The notes beneath the pieces are model-generated. The model had not been told where the DNA came from. It saw nothing but the letters and a program-made list of their open reading frames with translations, and searched no databases. This document shows positions 1-13,300 of a stretch of 64,000 nucleotides of DNA, one piece after another; the stretch's first letter is position 1, and each line of letters begins with the position of its first letter. This stretch comes from Takakia lepidozioides (lineage: Eukaryota > Streptophyta > Takakiopsida > Takakiales > Takakiaceae). The stretch covers positions 70,226,756 through 70,290,755 of the forward strand of contig CM060731.1 of assembly GCA_030704615.1 (NCBI GenBank), given 5' to 3'. The position numbers and the translations under genes are program-made.

Positions 1-101
1 GGATTTTGATACAACCTTCCGAACGTCTTGAGGAGCCTCTCCCCAATGAGGCACATGCCTCAAAACAAGCTAGCAATGCATATAAACGAAATTAGGCTTT
101 T

Positions 102-521
102 CTAGGTTCTTAACTCGGTACAACTCGAAGAGCTCTCTGAAGGACGTTGGACATCGTCTAGACTAGAACTTGATTCACAAACGCTCAGAACTTGCTGATA
201 AACACCTGCAAACTTAGACACATCGTGCTTTAATATATGACCCCACTTTGTCTCTAGAGACCTAACTGGACGAGCACCGCAGCCTTGAGGAATGTGTGCG
301 TTATAATGTACTCTGACTCTCTCCCAAAATGCTTGATTCTTCTGCCCGTTGGCGATAGAATGATCTTGGTTGATGTGCAGATAACTTCTACAAAGCTGCC
401 TTTCCTCATTATCATTAAATTCTTGCCCTTCATCCCTCTCCCTGAGACAGAGGTGAGGAGAGACTGCCAGTCCATCGAACAATATGACCGTTGACCTACC
501 AAATCTGACAATAACATACAA
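102..521 (-). pseudogene. PIF/Harbinger-associated Myb/SANT-like protein fragment
   Basis: A 139-codon open frame. From about residue 35 it follows the plant family usually annotated as glutathione S-transferase T3-like or NAM-associated, which is the Myb/SANT DNA-binding partner encoded by PIF/Harbinger transposons. Seen: an acidic EEERQL-like start, then QKNQAFWERVRVHYNAH, then RPVRSLETKWGHI, then KFAGVYQQV. In the family these correspond to the FW..V and RSL..RW..I helices and the K..G.Y.QV motif. The Ser-rich tail is also typical. The first 30 or so residues are not conserved, so the true start is unclear. No DDE transposase lies alongside, so this is an orphan piece or a domesticated copy; I cannot tell which. 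Confidence 0.6.
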
Positions 522-570
522 TTTTATAGGTCAATAAAAGAGCAGTAGATGCCGTGGGAGAGGGGATGAG

Positions 571-887
571 TTGAAGCGTGGACAATGCTACTGGGGATGT
601 GGGAAGGCAGCCGAAAGAACAATCCGTGTCATTTTGAAGTTGGTAGCATTTTTTTTGGCACTGTTGGGCATGCTCTTAGAGTTTCTCTATTTTGGTGGCG
701 GCATTCCATTTAGTTATGGAATAGATTTTTTAGAAAGCAAGTCGGTTGGAGCATGCTAGATGTTGGTATATTTATGGGGTTTGTGATTGAGGATGGAAGG
801 ATTCCCTTGGGAGACAGTAAGATATTTGCTCTTGTGGGAGATATTTGCTAGCTCAATTCACAAAAGATGAAAGGTGAGAGTGGGGGA
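571..887. other. No recognisable feature
   Basis: Only short unconserved frames are present and I see no repeat or RNA signature. Confidence 0.4.
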
Positions 888-1682
888 ACCTTAAATGAAC
901 AGTTTAATGAACACGTAGAGGAACCGTAAATGGACAGTTTAGCTAGTTCGCATGGATAGGTTGATCAGAAAAGAATGTGAAGAATTTTCATGGGTTAGCA
1001 AATAAAAAAGAAATAAGAGTGCAATTTGTTTCATGAATTATAGTAAAGATTTAAATTTGATATGATTTTTCTAAGTATGGTACTAGTAGACACCTATTTG
1101 TGACACATAGGGCCCCCCAAAAATGCACAATAGTTAGCCTAGAATGGTTACTATGTCATCCATTAATAATTTTATGTGGTCCTAAAGTGGACATCAAGTT
1201 AGTCTATAACGAATTAAAGTCAACCTGAAAAGGACATTAAGTACCGTCCCTGGACAACCGTTTAGGATAATTAATTCAAAATGGAAGCGCCTAGCCAATT
1301 CTGTGAATTTTTCAGATTTTGGCCTAATTCTTCGGGAACTATGGGACCAAAGTGCCTAATTCCTAAAAATTCCAGCAAAAAACTTGCAAGCCTCTTCTCA
1401 TGTTGTTTGTAATAAGATGAAAATAAGATGAAAAAAAAACGAAAATTTCATTGAACAAAAATCAATACAAATATATACATGCGGAAATAACTTCCTACAA
1501 ATTGCAATCTATTTGTGAGAGCTCCATGTAACTTCGAAAGGCCCCTGCATGGACAATGTCATCATATTCATCTTCCTCGCTAATCATCATGATCTCTCCA
1601 TCTACCTTGTCCACCACATTGAGATCAAGGATCTCCTCATTTTCAATGTGCAGATTTGCAAGACATCTACACATAGTTTCCT

Positions 1683-2143
1683 CTACACTAAGGTCAAGGT
1701 AGATATCATGGATATCCTGAGTGTCTTCAACAATCCGTCCACCAAATCATCATTCACTACGAACAAATTGTGAACAAAATTTGCTCGCATAGCTTCTCCC
1801 TGGAAAGTGTGCTCAAAAGCCCGTAAAATCCCACATTGTTCCCACCCAAAGACAATAATGTCTGTATGCACATTCACTTGCATCCAAGCCTCCCACATCC
1901 AAATACATGTTCACGCATGGAAGACAAGTCCGTCTTCACCACTACCTCAGCGGGCACACCTGCTTCCAATTGCGATTGGATTTCACGTGCTGACCATGTC
2001 TTGAATAGTGCAGCAAAAGCACACTTGAGAGATCGTTGCAAGATCACATCGCTTCCGACTTGGAGCACCACGTACAAGAAAGAGGGGCTTAGGGTTTCAA
2101 AGGAAATGAATGATAGCTGGAGCTTGGAAGGGCCTCTGGGCAT
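1683..2143 (-). pseudogene. Pogo/CENP-B-type DDE transposase C-terminal fragment
   Basis: Two minus-strand frames overlap around 1874-1898 and join by a frameshift. The upstream part has VILQRSLKCAFAALFKTWSA, EIQSQLEAG and KTDLSSMREHVFGW. The downstream part has AAWMQV, GWEQCGILRAFE, FQGEAM and an acidic tail. In pogo-family transposases the region after the second catalytic Asp has the order QPLDVgvqrsFK...W, then a kTdls..r..v..W block, then W..V...CW...GIL. The match is to that order of motifs and not to catalytic residues, which are not in this piece. The fragment is short and frameshifted, so it is not functional. Confidence 0.45.
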
Positions 2144-2404
2144 TGGGTTTGTATTTTGTATTTTTACTCTTAAGAAAATAATTTTTTTCTCTTCTCATGT
2201 GCCTAATTCTAAAAAATTATAGCATGAAGATGCCTAAAATGAGAAATGGTTTTTCATAAGTGCCTAATTTTTTGAATGATTGATTTTATTATTAGGTGCA
2301 AAAATTAATAAATTACGGTTGTCTGTAGACATGAATGAGGCTTGGTACCAAATGGGAATGTGACAGTGCATGTCACAAATGTCATTGCAGAGACATGCCT
2401 CCCC

Positions 2405-2515
2405 ATTGACCAAGTACCAACTTCATGTTCCCTAAATGCATTCCCTAAACATTTCCGCGCATTGACCAAGTACCAACTTCATGTTCCTTAAATGCGTTCC
2501 CTCAACATTTCGGCA
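2405..2515. repeat. Tandem duplication of a 56-bp unit
   Basis: Two adjacent near-identical copies, 2405-2460 and 2461-2515, both starting ATTGACCAAGTACCAACTTC. They differ at a handful of positions. The unit is non-coding and lies inside the candidate pogo-like element. Confidence 0.85.
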
Positions 2516-2905
2516 CAGTATCTTCAAACTCTGTAGCCCAAGATATGGTTCCCTAAATTGGCAGCAAGCTTTACTACACCTTTTTACTGCCATCTCCCCA
2601 CCCTTAAGTTGAACTTTGAAATTGCTAAGTGAATATAATTAGTAACTAAGAGTGCTATGGATAATTAATTAGTTTGACATTAGGCATTTAATTAATCGAG
2701 GTTCTCTTTGGCGGACCTCTTGGCCCGCAGACCCATAACATAAATGACATTTATGTACTCTTCCTTGAACCTAAATATGTCACACACAAGATTCAATTTG
2801 GTCCCCACTTGCTTGGTGTCACTTTCAGGTCAAAACCTGCCACTTTTTTATACAAAAATAGGTGTCCATTTAAGGTCGCTCTCCATTTAAGGTTCCCCTA
2901 CCTTA

Positions 2906-3616
2906 GGTGGGTGGGTAGTTGATTTACAAGTTTGCAGGTAAGTTCACATGCAATATTTCCATCATTTACTTTGTTTTTTTCATTAATCTTGGAAGCAACA
3001 ACTGAGTGGTGCCAAAAGGGTTCAGCAGCGAAGGCTTGGGAGTAGAGGGGGTCAGGGGAGAAAAGGGACAGGATTTCTCATCTACCACCAACCGTAACAA
3101 TCCTCTAATTTCGAGGTTCGAAACAATTCTCATACTCAACCCCTTCACAAATATGAAATTGGGTTTGAGAGAGTTGGACAGATACACTCACAATTGAACA
3201 AGAATCTGCTTAAAATGTGCTTACTTTACTGCTTTACCAAACCAACTGCCCTTTAGATCCCAAGAGCCACAAGAGAAGCCCCAGGAAATACCAATTATGC
3301 TGCTCACAGCTCATTCCACACTTTAGCTGTCATGCAATCAACCCTCAAATTTCTCCACTTAGACCCGGGCACAGATGGGAGGAGGTAAGAGCGACAAGTA
3401 AGATGCTTGCTTGGGAGACCGAGGAGAGAGTAAAGGCCATAGAAGGAGACAACCGCCTCTAAGGGGAAGTTGTAATTTTCTGGCAATGCAAGAGTGTTGA
3501 TGTACAGGCGTGAAGCTCCCAATGTGGGCATCAAAACTTAAAGCTTCGTAGAAGCTCCACTTGGTGTGTACTTCTCATGATCCAATGTGATCCAATTACA
3601 GATTTACAAATTTATA
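2906..3616. other. Intergenic; includes 3' flank of the ANTH gene
   Basis: Only short unconserved frames occur on both strands. The last 50 or so bases before 3617 should be the 3' UTR of the minus-strand ANTH gene. Confidence 0.4.
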
Positions 3617-5855
3617 CTAGTAAGACATATAGTAGCTTTGCATGGGCATTCCCACCCCATAGTGCGGAAAATTAAAAGAATTTTGTGGCACCATACCAGC
3701 GATGTAAGGGTTGTTGTAAAGCCTCATAAAGCTTTGTTCTCCATGCATGCCATCTGCTTGATATTGCTGCCACAGCATCTGCTCTTGCACTAAGAGCTGC
3801 TGCTTTTTGGTCATGTCAGCCATTTGCACATATGTTGGTGGAGGGATCGGTAGTGAAGCAAGAAATGGATCCTCCCCTCCATCGGGTAATGGCATCCCGC
3901 CAGGTGATGCAGGCAGTGCCAAAAAGGCCGACCCTGGCCGAGTGGGTAAAGCCACACTACTGTAGCTACCTGAAGGAATGGTAGCAGCAGCTTGTTTTTG
4001 ACGAACAGCTCCCTGCTCGTACATGCTGTCCAAGAGTAGGGGATTAAACCCACCTGCCATGGTCCCAATTGCTGGTTTAGACAAATTGCTTGCTGAAGCC
4101 ACCAAAGCAAGCTCCCAGCCTGACTTCCCATTCTCCAATTCATCGGACTGCGAGGTACTATTGCTCTGCTCAGTAACTTCATCTGTTCCTGGACCAAATG
4201 TTTCCCAATTTCTTGATGTGCCAGAAAAGAGGGCAAGAGCAAATTTGTCCTCCTGCTCTTGTCTGGAGATGGATGATTTCTCCACACTCAGCAGATCTGC
4301 ATTTCACAATGCTCCATAATCAGAAATTTATAGCTTCAGCATATGAGGCAGAAAAATGGGGTTAAAATCCTACCTGCAGTTATAAAAGAAACACCAAGAT
4401 CCACGAAGGGATTAGTCCATTACCTATCCATCCAAAGTTTTGACAACAACCTCAAGACACCTGCAGAGACTTGGATATGCCCATAGAATCCCTCTCCAAA
4501 CCTTGACAACAGTACAAATGACGAATCAAACAGCAGAAAACTGCAAGATTACCTCCTTCATCCCGTACAGGCTCTGACTGAACCTGAGCAATGTCGGTTG
4601 GTGGAGAGGGCATGCTATCAGTTTCTGGTCTGCTTGTGGGGGCTTCCTGTACAGGGGCTTCAGGTTCAGGTTCAGGTTCAGGTGTTTGTGGCCTATAGGT
4701 GAGTTGCAGGGGCTCCGGTTCAGGACTCCTGGGCCTCTGGGAGCGACCCCTTAGGAAGTCCTCCAATGTGTCCAGATGCTCTTGTGGAACCTTCTGTACA
4801 GTGGGGTACTCAGAAGTCCGACCCACTCCCAAATTCGTGCAAACTCCATAAAAAGATGCAAGCTCATCGAATTGCTTGGCAGAACGGTTATAGATCTCAT
4901 ATGCTTTGTTACAGTCTTGGTACTCCATGTCAAAGAATCCATCAAGAAGTATAGTAAGTCCATCACAAATATCTGCGTACAACTGAAAGCTCTCTCTGAC
5001 CATCGGATACAAGGCAATCTGAACTAGCCGGCTGCTCTTTGCAGCACCTGTTGGACGGCATCCAAGCATGCGGTCCATCAGCCGCTGCAATGCAGGAAGT
5101 TTTTCCAATAACATTGGTATGTCCATCTCCTTTACTGGCACGTTCTCCCTCTGCATCTGTCGTTCATCATTATCCCTATTATGCCTGTCGCTATGGTATC
5201 GACGATCATCATAATTGTCCCTCTTCTTCTCATAATCCGGCGAGCGTCTATCACCATACCCAGATGAATTACGATCACCGTAACCAGGGGACTCATCATA
5301 CCTACCAGGAGATGTACCATAGCTGGATCTACGGACACCATGACCAGGGGATCCGCCATAGCGAGACCTGCCATGATCTTGCGATGAGCTAGTCACAGAG
5401 CAATGCAACTGCTCATCAAGAAACAAAGCATAGGTGCGCACAAACGCAGAGTAATCCCATGCATTAGAATGCGATTCATCCCTGAAATGGGAGAGATTCA
5501 ACACACGCATGCCACGCCTGTTGGCATGCAAAAGTTCTTGCTCAAAACTGGCATCGCCTTCAAGTAGCAGACGATGTATGAGCATGAGCGACTTAAGAGC
5601 CACAATCCAGTTATGTGTCTTTCCCAGCCTCTTCGCCAGCCCTGCCACGCAGACGTTGATGTAACCCCGAGAGTAGGAAGTCAGATGCAGAATTTCCTGT
5701 ATATGTTTGTCATTCGCTGGAAGCTCATCGTGGCTTGTGGCTTTCACCAAGGCTACATCCAGATCAGGAGCATTTTTGCTCCCCACTTTTGCAAGAGTAA
5801 TGCTAGTTTGGTCCTTCACAACTCCCAACGCGTTTCGCAGATTGCCTGGCGCCAT
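3617..5855 (-). CDS. ANTH-domain clathrin assembly protein (AP180/CALM type)
   Basis: Endocytic adaptor that binds phosphoinositides at the plasma membrane or TGN and recruits clathrin and SNAREs. Exon 1 is 5855-4553 and exon 2 is 4296-3617, giving about 660 residues, the usual size for this plant family. The join (GAAGGAG|ATCTGC) restores the frame and yields the D-L-L-S clathrin-box-like motif found there in relatives. The start is the Met of MAPGNLRNALGVVKDQ, the conserved family N-terminus; 23 in-frame codons upstream are unconserved. The ANTH domain is residues 1 to about 370: KATSHDELPANDKHIQEIL is the lipid-binding region, followed by WIVALKSLMLIHRLL. It is split by a Ser/Gly/Tyr/Arg-rich insert at about 152-240. 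The C-terminal tail is disordered, with DPF and DLL motifs, and ends in YYMSY. No break was seen. It looks like a working gene. Confidence 0.92.
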
Positions 5856-6420
5856 TGCCTGCACCGACGAAACACTAAGTTGGTGCAATTCAAGGGAAGA
5901 AAAAGACACCAAGCAAACGAGCATGCAATTGCCGATTCTCTAGTATCTGACATTCCACAGTTCCAGCTTACATACCCATAAAGCTCCACAGCCTTTATCG
6001 TCAGGATAGCAACAACGTCCTCTAAAAGCTAGTCAAGATCCTTACGCTGAGATGCTGCAATTCTGAGGTCCAGCACACAGCACCAATTTACGCCAGGGCC
6101 ACCACTGCCGATGCTTTGTTTCCCTTGCTGTACAATCAAGATAGTCTACACCCAATTCAGCGACCTGTCTCCCGATACACACGACCAGACGCCTACAAGC
6201 TTCACAACCCAACCCAGCACACAGAGGTGGGCGCTCTCAAATGACAGAAATACGGCAGGTGGACATTCTTGGGTTCAGAGTGACACACAAAAAACCCCCA
6301 AAAACAACAGAAGGGGACGAGCGAGATGAAGCTCCAGAGAGGAAGGAAACACAGCTTCCATGAACCAACGAACTTCCGTGTCCCTTCTCAGATAATCCTA
6401 GGTTATCAGTTGTCGGTTAG
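5856..6420 (-). promoter_or_regulatory. 5' flank and putative promoter of the ANTH gene
   Basis: About 560 bases upstream of the ANTH start codon without coding sequence or repeats. Its role is inferred from position only; I did not recognise a clear TATA box. Confidence 0.35.
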
Positions 6421-7399
6421 TTAAAGAATCCCGCATACTACAAACGATTTCCTCAGTAATATTGAGCATTTAACAGCCGAAGGATTTCTTCGGTGCATGA
6501 AATAAAAACAAGGGGTGCCCGAGATTGTCACTCCCCCAACAAGCATTCGACAGCAAATCATTCCTTTCAGTTTCGTAGGGAAGCCCAGATCGCTGGTCAT
6601 TGTTTGACTAAGGTGGCTCTGCGTCTGTGCGCTTTCCTGGAAGGTGAGGTAGCTGCGTGTTTGATGAGGTGTTGTACGTGAATGCATTCCGTTGCTACAG
6701 CTGTATGGTTAGGTGGAGGCGCAAGGGTTGTGAAGCCTTGAATGCTTACATTAGAAGGGACACAAACCCTTATATGAAGGACCCAAATGAAGTGACTGTA
6801 CACAAAGAGTGTGAAACAACAAGCGCTGAAGACGAATTGGGAACTCTGTGGGTCCCCTTGTATAAGGAAAGTAACTTGGGAACGTTCGAGTCCGTCTCTC
6901 GCACCCTCAAAAGTTAAGAGAAAAGGAGTTTTAGACCTCTGAGCAGGATTGAATGATACCCATCCTCTAAAGACTAGCAATTTTGATGTACTAATTTCCT
7001 CCTTCTTGCTTTCTTTGATTGTGCTGACTTGGGTCGGGTCATCTCTCTCTTTTTTGGTTGAGGAAATCGAGTTCTCGAAATGGTTTCCCAAACTTTACTG
7101 AAAGGCGTGGAGCTGTAATCAGATGATATCCTTTGCATTGGAGTAAAGAGGGCTGTCTCAACAAGATGATGTGTCCAGGAATCTTCATTGGTACGTCGTG
7201 TAGGAGATGTCGAATTTGAAATCCCAACGGACATGCAAGAGACTGGAGACGTGGATCTGAGCCAGTCACAGACAGACAGCCTCCAGCCCACCCTCCCTCT
7301 TCACGCCAAGTCTCTCATAGATTTTGCAATGTATTCAGATCACTGTGGATCAAGTTTTCTTCCAAATCTTTAATCATGAGGAGGAGAGAGGTGACAGAT
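6421..7399. other. Intergenic between ANTH gene and ABCB remnant
   Basis: A 164-codon minus-strand frame (6597-7091) has no recognisable domain, and its composition looks like chance. The part nearest 7399 is the former 3' UTR side of the ABCB remnant. Confidence 0.35.
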
Positions 7400-10300
7400 T
7401 CAGCTGTCCCTGGTCTGGAGGTGGACGAGAGAGTAGTAGGCACCTCCTTCACCCTTGGCCAGGAGCTCCTCGTGTCTGCCCTCCTCCAAGATAGCCCCAT
7501 CTTGAAGCACGGCTATGTTATCAGCATTCTGAATAGTTGACAACCTGCACAGATTGTAGAAACAAACTTACCCGAACTTAGGATCACTGGTTGAACAACA
7601 TGCCCAACATTACCACCTCTCCTACATATCAGCAAGGACTGAAATTGTTCCATACAAGATGAAGCAGAGGGTGTCAAATCCTGTCATAAATGTAGAATCT
7701 AACCTGTGGGCAACCACAATAGTGGTTCTTCCAACCATCACACGGTCCAATGCATCCTGCACCGCACGCTCAGATTCGGCATCCAAGGCACTGGTAGCCT
7801 CATCCAGCAGTAATATTGCAGGGCTTTTGAGCACAGCGCGTGCAATGGCAATCCGCTGCTTCTGCCCTCCTGAGAGCTGCAGACCGCGCTCACCAGCAGA
7901 AGTAGCATATCCATTTGGCAATGCACTGCAAAAGTGTGCAAATTTTTTGAAAACAAAAACAAAGACATACACATAACGGTCATGCGCTCTACAGTTCGGC
8001 CACCTACTCTGTGCCCAGTTTCCGATCCCAAGCTGCAAGAAAATGGGAGCAAGGGCCCATAGATACAGCTTACATTAAGGTTCTTTATGTCCTTCCCATC
8101 AATCGTTATTGTGCCCTGTAGGGGGTCATAGAACCTCTCCAGAAGTCCAATTATGGTGGACTTTCCTGATCCACTCTGACCAACCATAGCCACGGTTCTC
8201 CCTGCTTCCACTTTTAAGGAGAAATTCTTGAAAATCACGACTTCAGGCCGTGAAGGATAAGCAAAGTGAACATTACAGAGCTCTACATGTCCTTCCACTA
8301 TATCAAGTTTCTCTGCTACTTTGCTGTCTGCATCAATTAGAGTATCTCGATCAAGAATGTCAAAGACTGATGCAATAGCGGTTGTCCCCTTGGCGAGGTC
8401 AGGTGTCAGAGCCGCAGCCTCTGCCAGGGTCTGTCCACTGCCCACTAGCACAAAGAAGACTTTGAATACGTCACCAAAAGTGGCCAGACTTTTGCTGGCT
8501 AGCAAACCTCCATACCAGAAATCCAGCCCCCATGATGCATATAAACAGAATTGGGCTACCCCAAGACCAACCCCCGCCACATGTGCCCTGTTCATGGCCT
8601 CTCTTCTGGGACCCTCCAGTTTTTTCTCAAAAAGGGTCAGGACCTGCCAATTCACCAACATTGGAGTGTCAAAGTCATTGGTAATCACCCCAAACAGCTA
8701 TACAGAGACCCAGTAGTCAACCAGAGACATTGAATGTACTCATAAGACGTTGTTTGCCGTAGCCTTGTGGCCATTGACCCAGTGCTCACTTTGAGCGGAA
8801 CACCAAGGGACATAAACTACCTTTCTCAGGGGGCTGACTCTGGTAGTATGACTTACCTTGAAACAGACAATTAATCCAAGTTTTCCACATATCCTCTGGA
8901 AATCCCTTCACACAAGCCTCAATCTGCTGTGTGTGGTTTGCCCAATAACTAGGCCCCAAAAGGGCCTGGGCTTTTGGTTCAGCCTCGAGACTTTCAAAGT
9001 TGGTAAACAGAGGTTCAGGCACAATTCCCTGGATGGATTTGAAGATGGCATCTCTCTCGTGAGAGTACCCAGGAAATGAATCAGAAAATGAATATTGTCT
9101 TCAGGTTGCCCACACAACGGGCAATTGCAATCCCTCTTTCCTCTTTGCATCTGTTTGCTGTTCAAAGGTAGGCTTCCCGCCCTGAGTTTCAATTTCAGTC
9201 TAGTGCGGAGGGTGGGTAAACCCTTGAGGCCATCCATGATGGCCTCTCCCATGTCACAGACTGGAAACAAGTTTAAGGAAGTTTTCTGCCTAACTTCATT
9301 TTCATCAGACAATTTCCTGGCAACAGACATGGCTTTGGACACTACAGCCTCTAAGTCAGATTTATCCGGCAGGGTCAAGACTTGTGGGCTTATATTCAGA
9401 TCCTTGAGAATCTCTTCTACTCTCGTCCAAGCCTGCTTGACAGGGTGATCTTGCTTCCAAGGTATAGAGTCGATTAACTTAGGATATCTGATATTAGACA
9501 TGTTGCAGCTGACCCAACCATCTGACCTTGAATTCATCTCGTCGGGAGCTTAAGGAAAGGATGCCAAACTCACCCCGAACAGTCACATTGGCTGTTTTGG
9601 AGCATGCTGACATGCACTCCTTAAGCACCCCCACTTGAATGGATTCTAGAGACTTCGCCTGGTTGGAGTTATCAACCATACTCCAAGGCAGGCAATAACG
9701 CGGCAAAGCATGGTTTTTTTTACTTCAGAGTTGTTCCCTCTGCAGTGGAAAAATTTAGTGACCCAGCGCTTTGCGCTTGCCAGATTGAATGACTTTTTGA
9801 ATATGTGCATCCCAATTACAGTTGGAGGAAAACTCAACGCCAAGGTATGTGTAGGAAGGGAAGACCAGAATCTGTTGGCTTCCCCACTGCCACTTGAGAT
9901 CACCTCCTCCCTCCCCTCGGTCATTGAATGCCACCACTGCGCATTTACTGACGTTCCCTCTAGCCCCCAAAGTTCAAAGTATCTTTTTGCGCAATCAATC
10001 AACTCCTGAAGATTGGAAGGAGTCTCCCAATGGCTGCGAAGTCATCCGCAAACATAAGGGCTGGTATGGTGTCATCACCCACCTCAAACCAAATCCGTCA
10101 CTTTCCACATCCTCGAGGAGTTGATTGATGAAAACATTGAAGAGCAGAGGGGAGAGGGTACATCCTTGAGCTACACCTTGGTCTATGTCAAAGAAGTGTC
10201 TATTAACAGTGACACAGATTTTGGTGTGAGCATACAAGTTATGGACCACTCTCCACATCTTTCGCTTGATCCCAGATGACCAGAGTCGGAGCCACAGACC

Positions 10301-13300
10301 ATCTCTCCACACTGTGTCATAAGCCCTTTTCACATCCTAGACAAAATCCACACAGCCCCTGTTTCTCCGAAAGCCAGCTTGGCCTTCGTGGAAACAACCT
10401 CTAGATTCCAGACCAACCTCGAGACGAGTACTTATAACTATGCAACTATCTTGCCAACTGCATTGAGAAGAGTGATGCCTCCATAGTTCCCCGGCTCTTC
10501 TTTGTCACCTTTCTTGTATAGGTTGACAATGACCCCCTGTCGCCAGCGAAAAGGGATCATTTCAGTCCTCCAGATAAGGTTAAAGAGAAGTGCAAGGGCC
10601 TCTATCATGGGCGCCACCATGCTTGATAAGCTCGTTGACTATGCCATCAGAGACATTGAACTCAGGGAATACTCTCAGAGAAGTCTGTGCCAAACAGCCA
10701 ACTGAAGCTTGACCTTGAGTCCTCCAATTTTCCAACAGAACTAGATCACCATCACAAACTTCTATTCCTTAGGTTGTTGTCTTGACACACACAGCTTGGA
10801 GCAAGGTTGAAAACTCAAGGACATATATATGTTACTGCCTCTGTTCAGAACCACAGAGACCTAGTCACTGCAAAAGCAGCAAGGAACCTGTGGATGGCAT
10901 GGTACGATTTGAAGGTGGGTGCTTGTTCTAAATTACACAACAGAACTACTGAAATTATTGTTTCACCTTGTCTTGTGATGAGAAAGCAGTGATGGTGCGG
11001 TATTGTGCCACTGCCACTTGCCACTTGGGAAGCCTTCTGCTGGGCTTTGGCAGTCTCCTTGGAAAGATTTGTCAGCAGAATCTTTTTGTAGTAGAGACAG
11101 ACAATGACGATTGGTTGGATAGCAATGACCACCACTGCCATCCTCCATGAGATAATGAGGCCTATGAGACAGCTCGAAATGATCGCGCTTGCTGTTCGTA
11201 CCAGGAGTGAAATCCGATCCCCAACCAGTGACCTCACCTGTCAGGAATCACCCAGACATTTGAGTAACATTTGAGATTGAAACTGAGACTGTTTCTGGTT
11301 TTATTTCACAAAGATTTCATCGAACATTGTGGGGCATCCATCAGCCACCACCGTGCTAAAGCAAAGGCCCACTATAAATCAGAAGTCGCACTTCAGCTAT
11401 CCAGTCTAGCGCAACGCTTGTCCGATTGTTCTCGATGCCGCGGAAAACAAATTTTGTTCACTGGTGGGTGAGAGAATTAAACCTCTCGGTCACCAGAAGA
11501 GGGGACGCCTCGAGAATCCAAATCTCTCACCCAAACGTCAGCTGCAAACGAAAATCACAGAAGAGAAATCGGTAACCCGGAAAATCCAATGTGAGATTTT
11601 GCTGGTTTGTAATGTGACAACCCCACGTGGCAGAGAAGGATTTACCACGTTAGCGTCAGAAGAAAGACGCGAGCAGACAGCCCCACTGGCATTTTCATCG
11701 CGATCGTACCACCCAACCTCGAACTGTAGGATCTTGGCCAACATTCTCACCCGTATGCGCTTGGTTAAATTCTCACCAAGAGCGGCAAAATAGTAATGCA
11801 GTACAATATTGACCACAAACGATCCTACCGCGAGCGCCATAAGCACTGCTGCGAAATTCTTGATCTCACGCAACATCTTATGAGAATCTTTGAGGTAAAA
11901 CACGGCTACCATAGCTCCCAAAACGTAACCATAGAAGGCTTGCACAAACCCAAATCCGATTGCCCCCGCAATTCCCAAAAGTCCCTGCTTCCATTCAGGC
12001 TTGTTGATATCAGGCGGCGAAATGAGGGCACTTGTGGCTTCTCAACTTTGCTTACTTGCTGAGATGGACCCGGAGCCAGAATAGAATCCCCTACTGGAGA
12101 TAGAGCGGCCTGTATACTTTCAGTAGAGGATTGAGCATTAAGAGTAGACTGCCTGCTAGAAAGTGTTGATGACGTGCGGGTCCCAGTGTGATCATCAGTT
12201 ATTCTCATACTGTGAAGTTCAGGCTCATTAATTGAAGCTGAAGGGACATCAATTTCCTGGCGAGCCTGTTGCAAGTGGACCAGTGCTGCATATGCTCCTT
12301 CTTCCCCTTTGGCCAGAAGCTCCTCATGGTCTCCCATTTCCAACACCTGATGGTACTTCATAAGTTTAGAGCTCTAACAAAGCGTCTAGAGGGGATGCAA
12401 AGAATGGATCAGTGGAGCAAAAGTCCAGCCAAATCTGGTGAAGGGCTAGGTATGACAAGCCAAGAACTGCCCTAGCCTGCCAGGTCAACATAAACATTCT
12501 GTCCTGTCACATCTCCGAGGGACTATAAACACATTTGTAGACAGATTAGTAGCAACGATGATGCACCCAGAGGCTTCAACACACCCATGAGATTTGTAGA
12601 CGTCAGATCCTGCCAATTCATGAAACTTCAATTTAAGCAGAGAGCTTGTCTAGCCTTACTCTGCCAGATTGTACAACTGCGATGAGGTCAGCATGGCGGA
12701 TTGTCGACAGCCTGTGGGCAACTACAACTGTCGTGCGGCCGACTGCAGCTTTCTCAAGGGCTTCCGGGACCACTTTTTCTGACTCAGCATCCAGAGCACT
12801 GGTTGCCTCATCCAGCAGCAGCACGGGCGGTTTTTTGAGCATTGCACGGGCAATGGCAATGCGTTGCTTTTGTCCTCCCGACATTTGTACTCCTCTCTCT
12901 CCCACCTGCACCAAATGAATGACCAACCAATCTCAGTAATTTCGCTGGGGACTAAGATCAGTGAATCAATGCAAATGTTGTTTAACCAGGTCGCAGATTT
13001 ACCTGAGTATCAAATCCATTGGGCAGTTGGGAATGTGTAAGCATTTGCGCACTTGGCAGCCTCAATCACTTCCTCCATGGAGGCACCATCTTTGCCGTAT
13101 AGAATGTTCTCCTTTATGGACGTTGAAAACAGGGCAGGCTCTTGGCTCACGAGCCCAATCTGCCGGCGCAGCCACTTCAGCTGTAAATCCTTGATGTTTA
13201 CACCGTCAATGAGTACTTCTCCCGCCAATGGATCATAGAATCGTTCAAGTAATGCTATCACTGTAGACTTCCCTGACCCACTGCTCCCCACTAGCGCCAA

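Larger units (their letters stand above)
888..2905. mobile_element. Candidate pogo-like DNA element with inverted ends
   Basis: The left end near 888 reads GGGGGAACCTTAAATGAAC and repeats a variant (GGAACCGTAAATGGACAG) about 40 bases further in. The right end near 2905, read on the minus strand, is GGGGAACCTTAAATGGAGAG followed by a second ACCTTAAATGGAC. The two ends are therefore inverted copies with the same internal duplication. Between them lies a minus-strand fragment resembling a pogo-type transposase. The exact termini and any TA target duplication could not be fixed. The remaining interior is AT-rich and non-coding. Confidence 0.45.

Noticed and set aside
4766-5981. Plus-strand open frames over the ANTH gene
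   Set aside because: They are antisense shadows of the conserved minus-strand ANTH exon and show no family motif.
6597-7091. 164-codon minus-strand frame between the ANTH gene and the ABCB remnant
   Set aside because: No recognisable motif, no splice support, and composition typical of chance frames.
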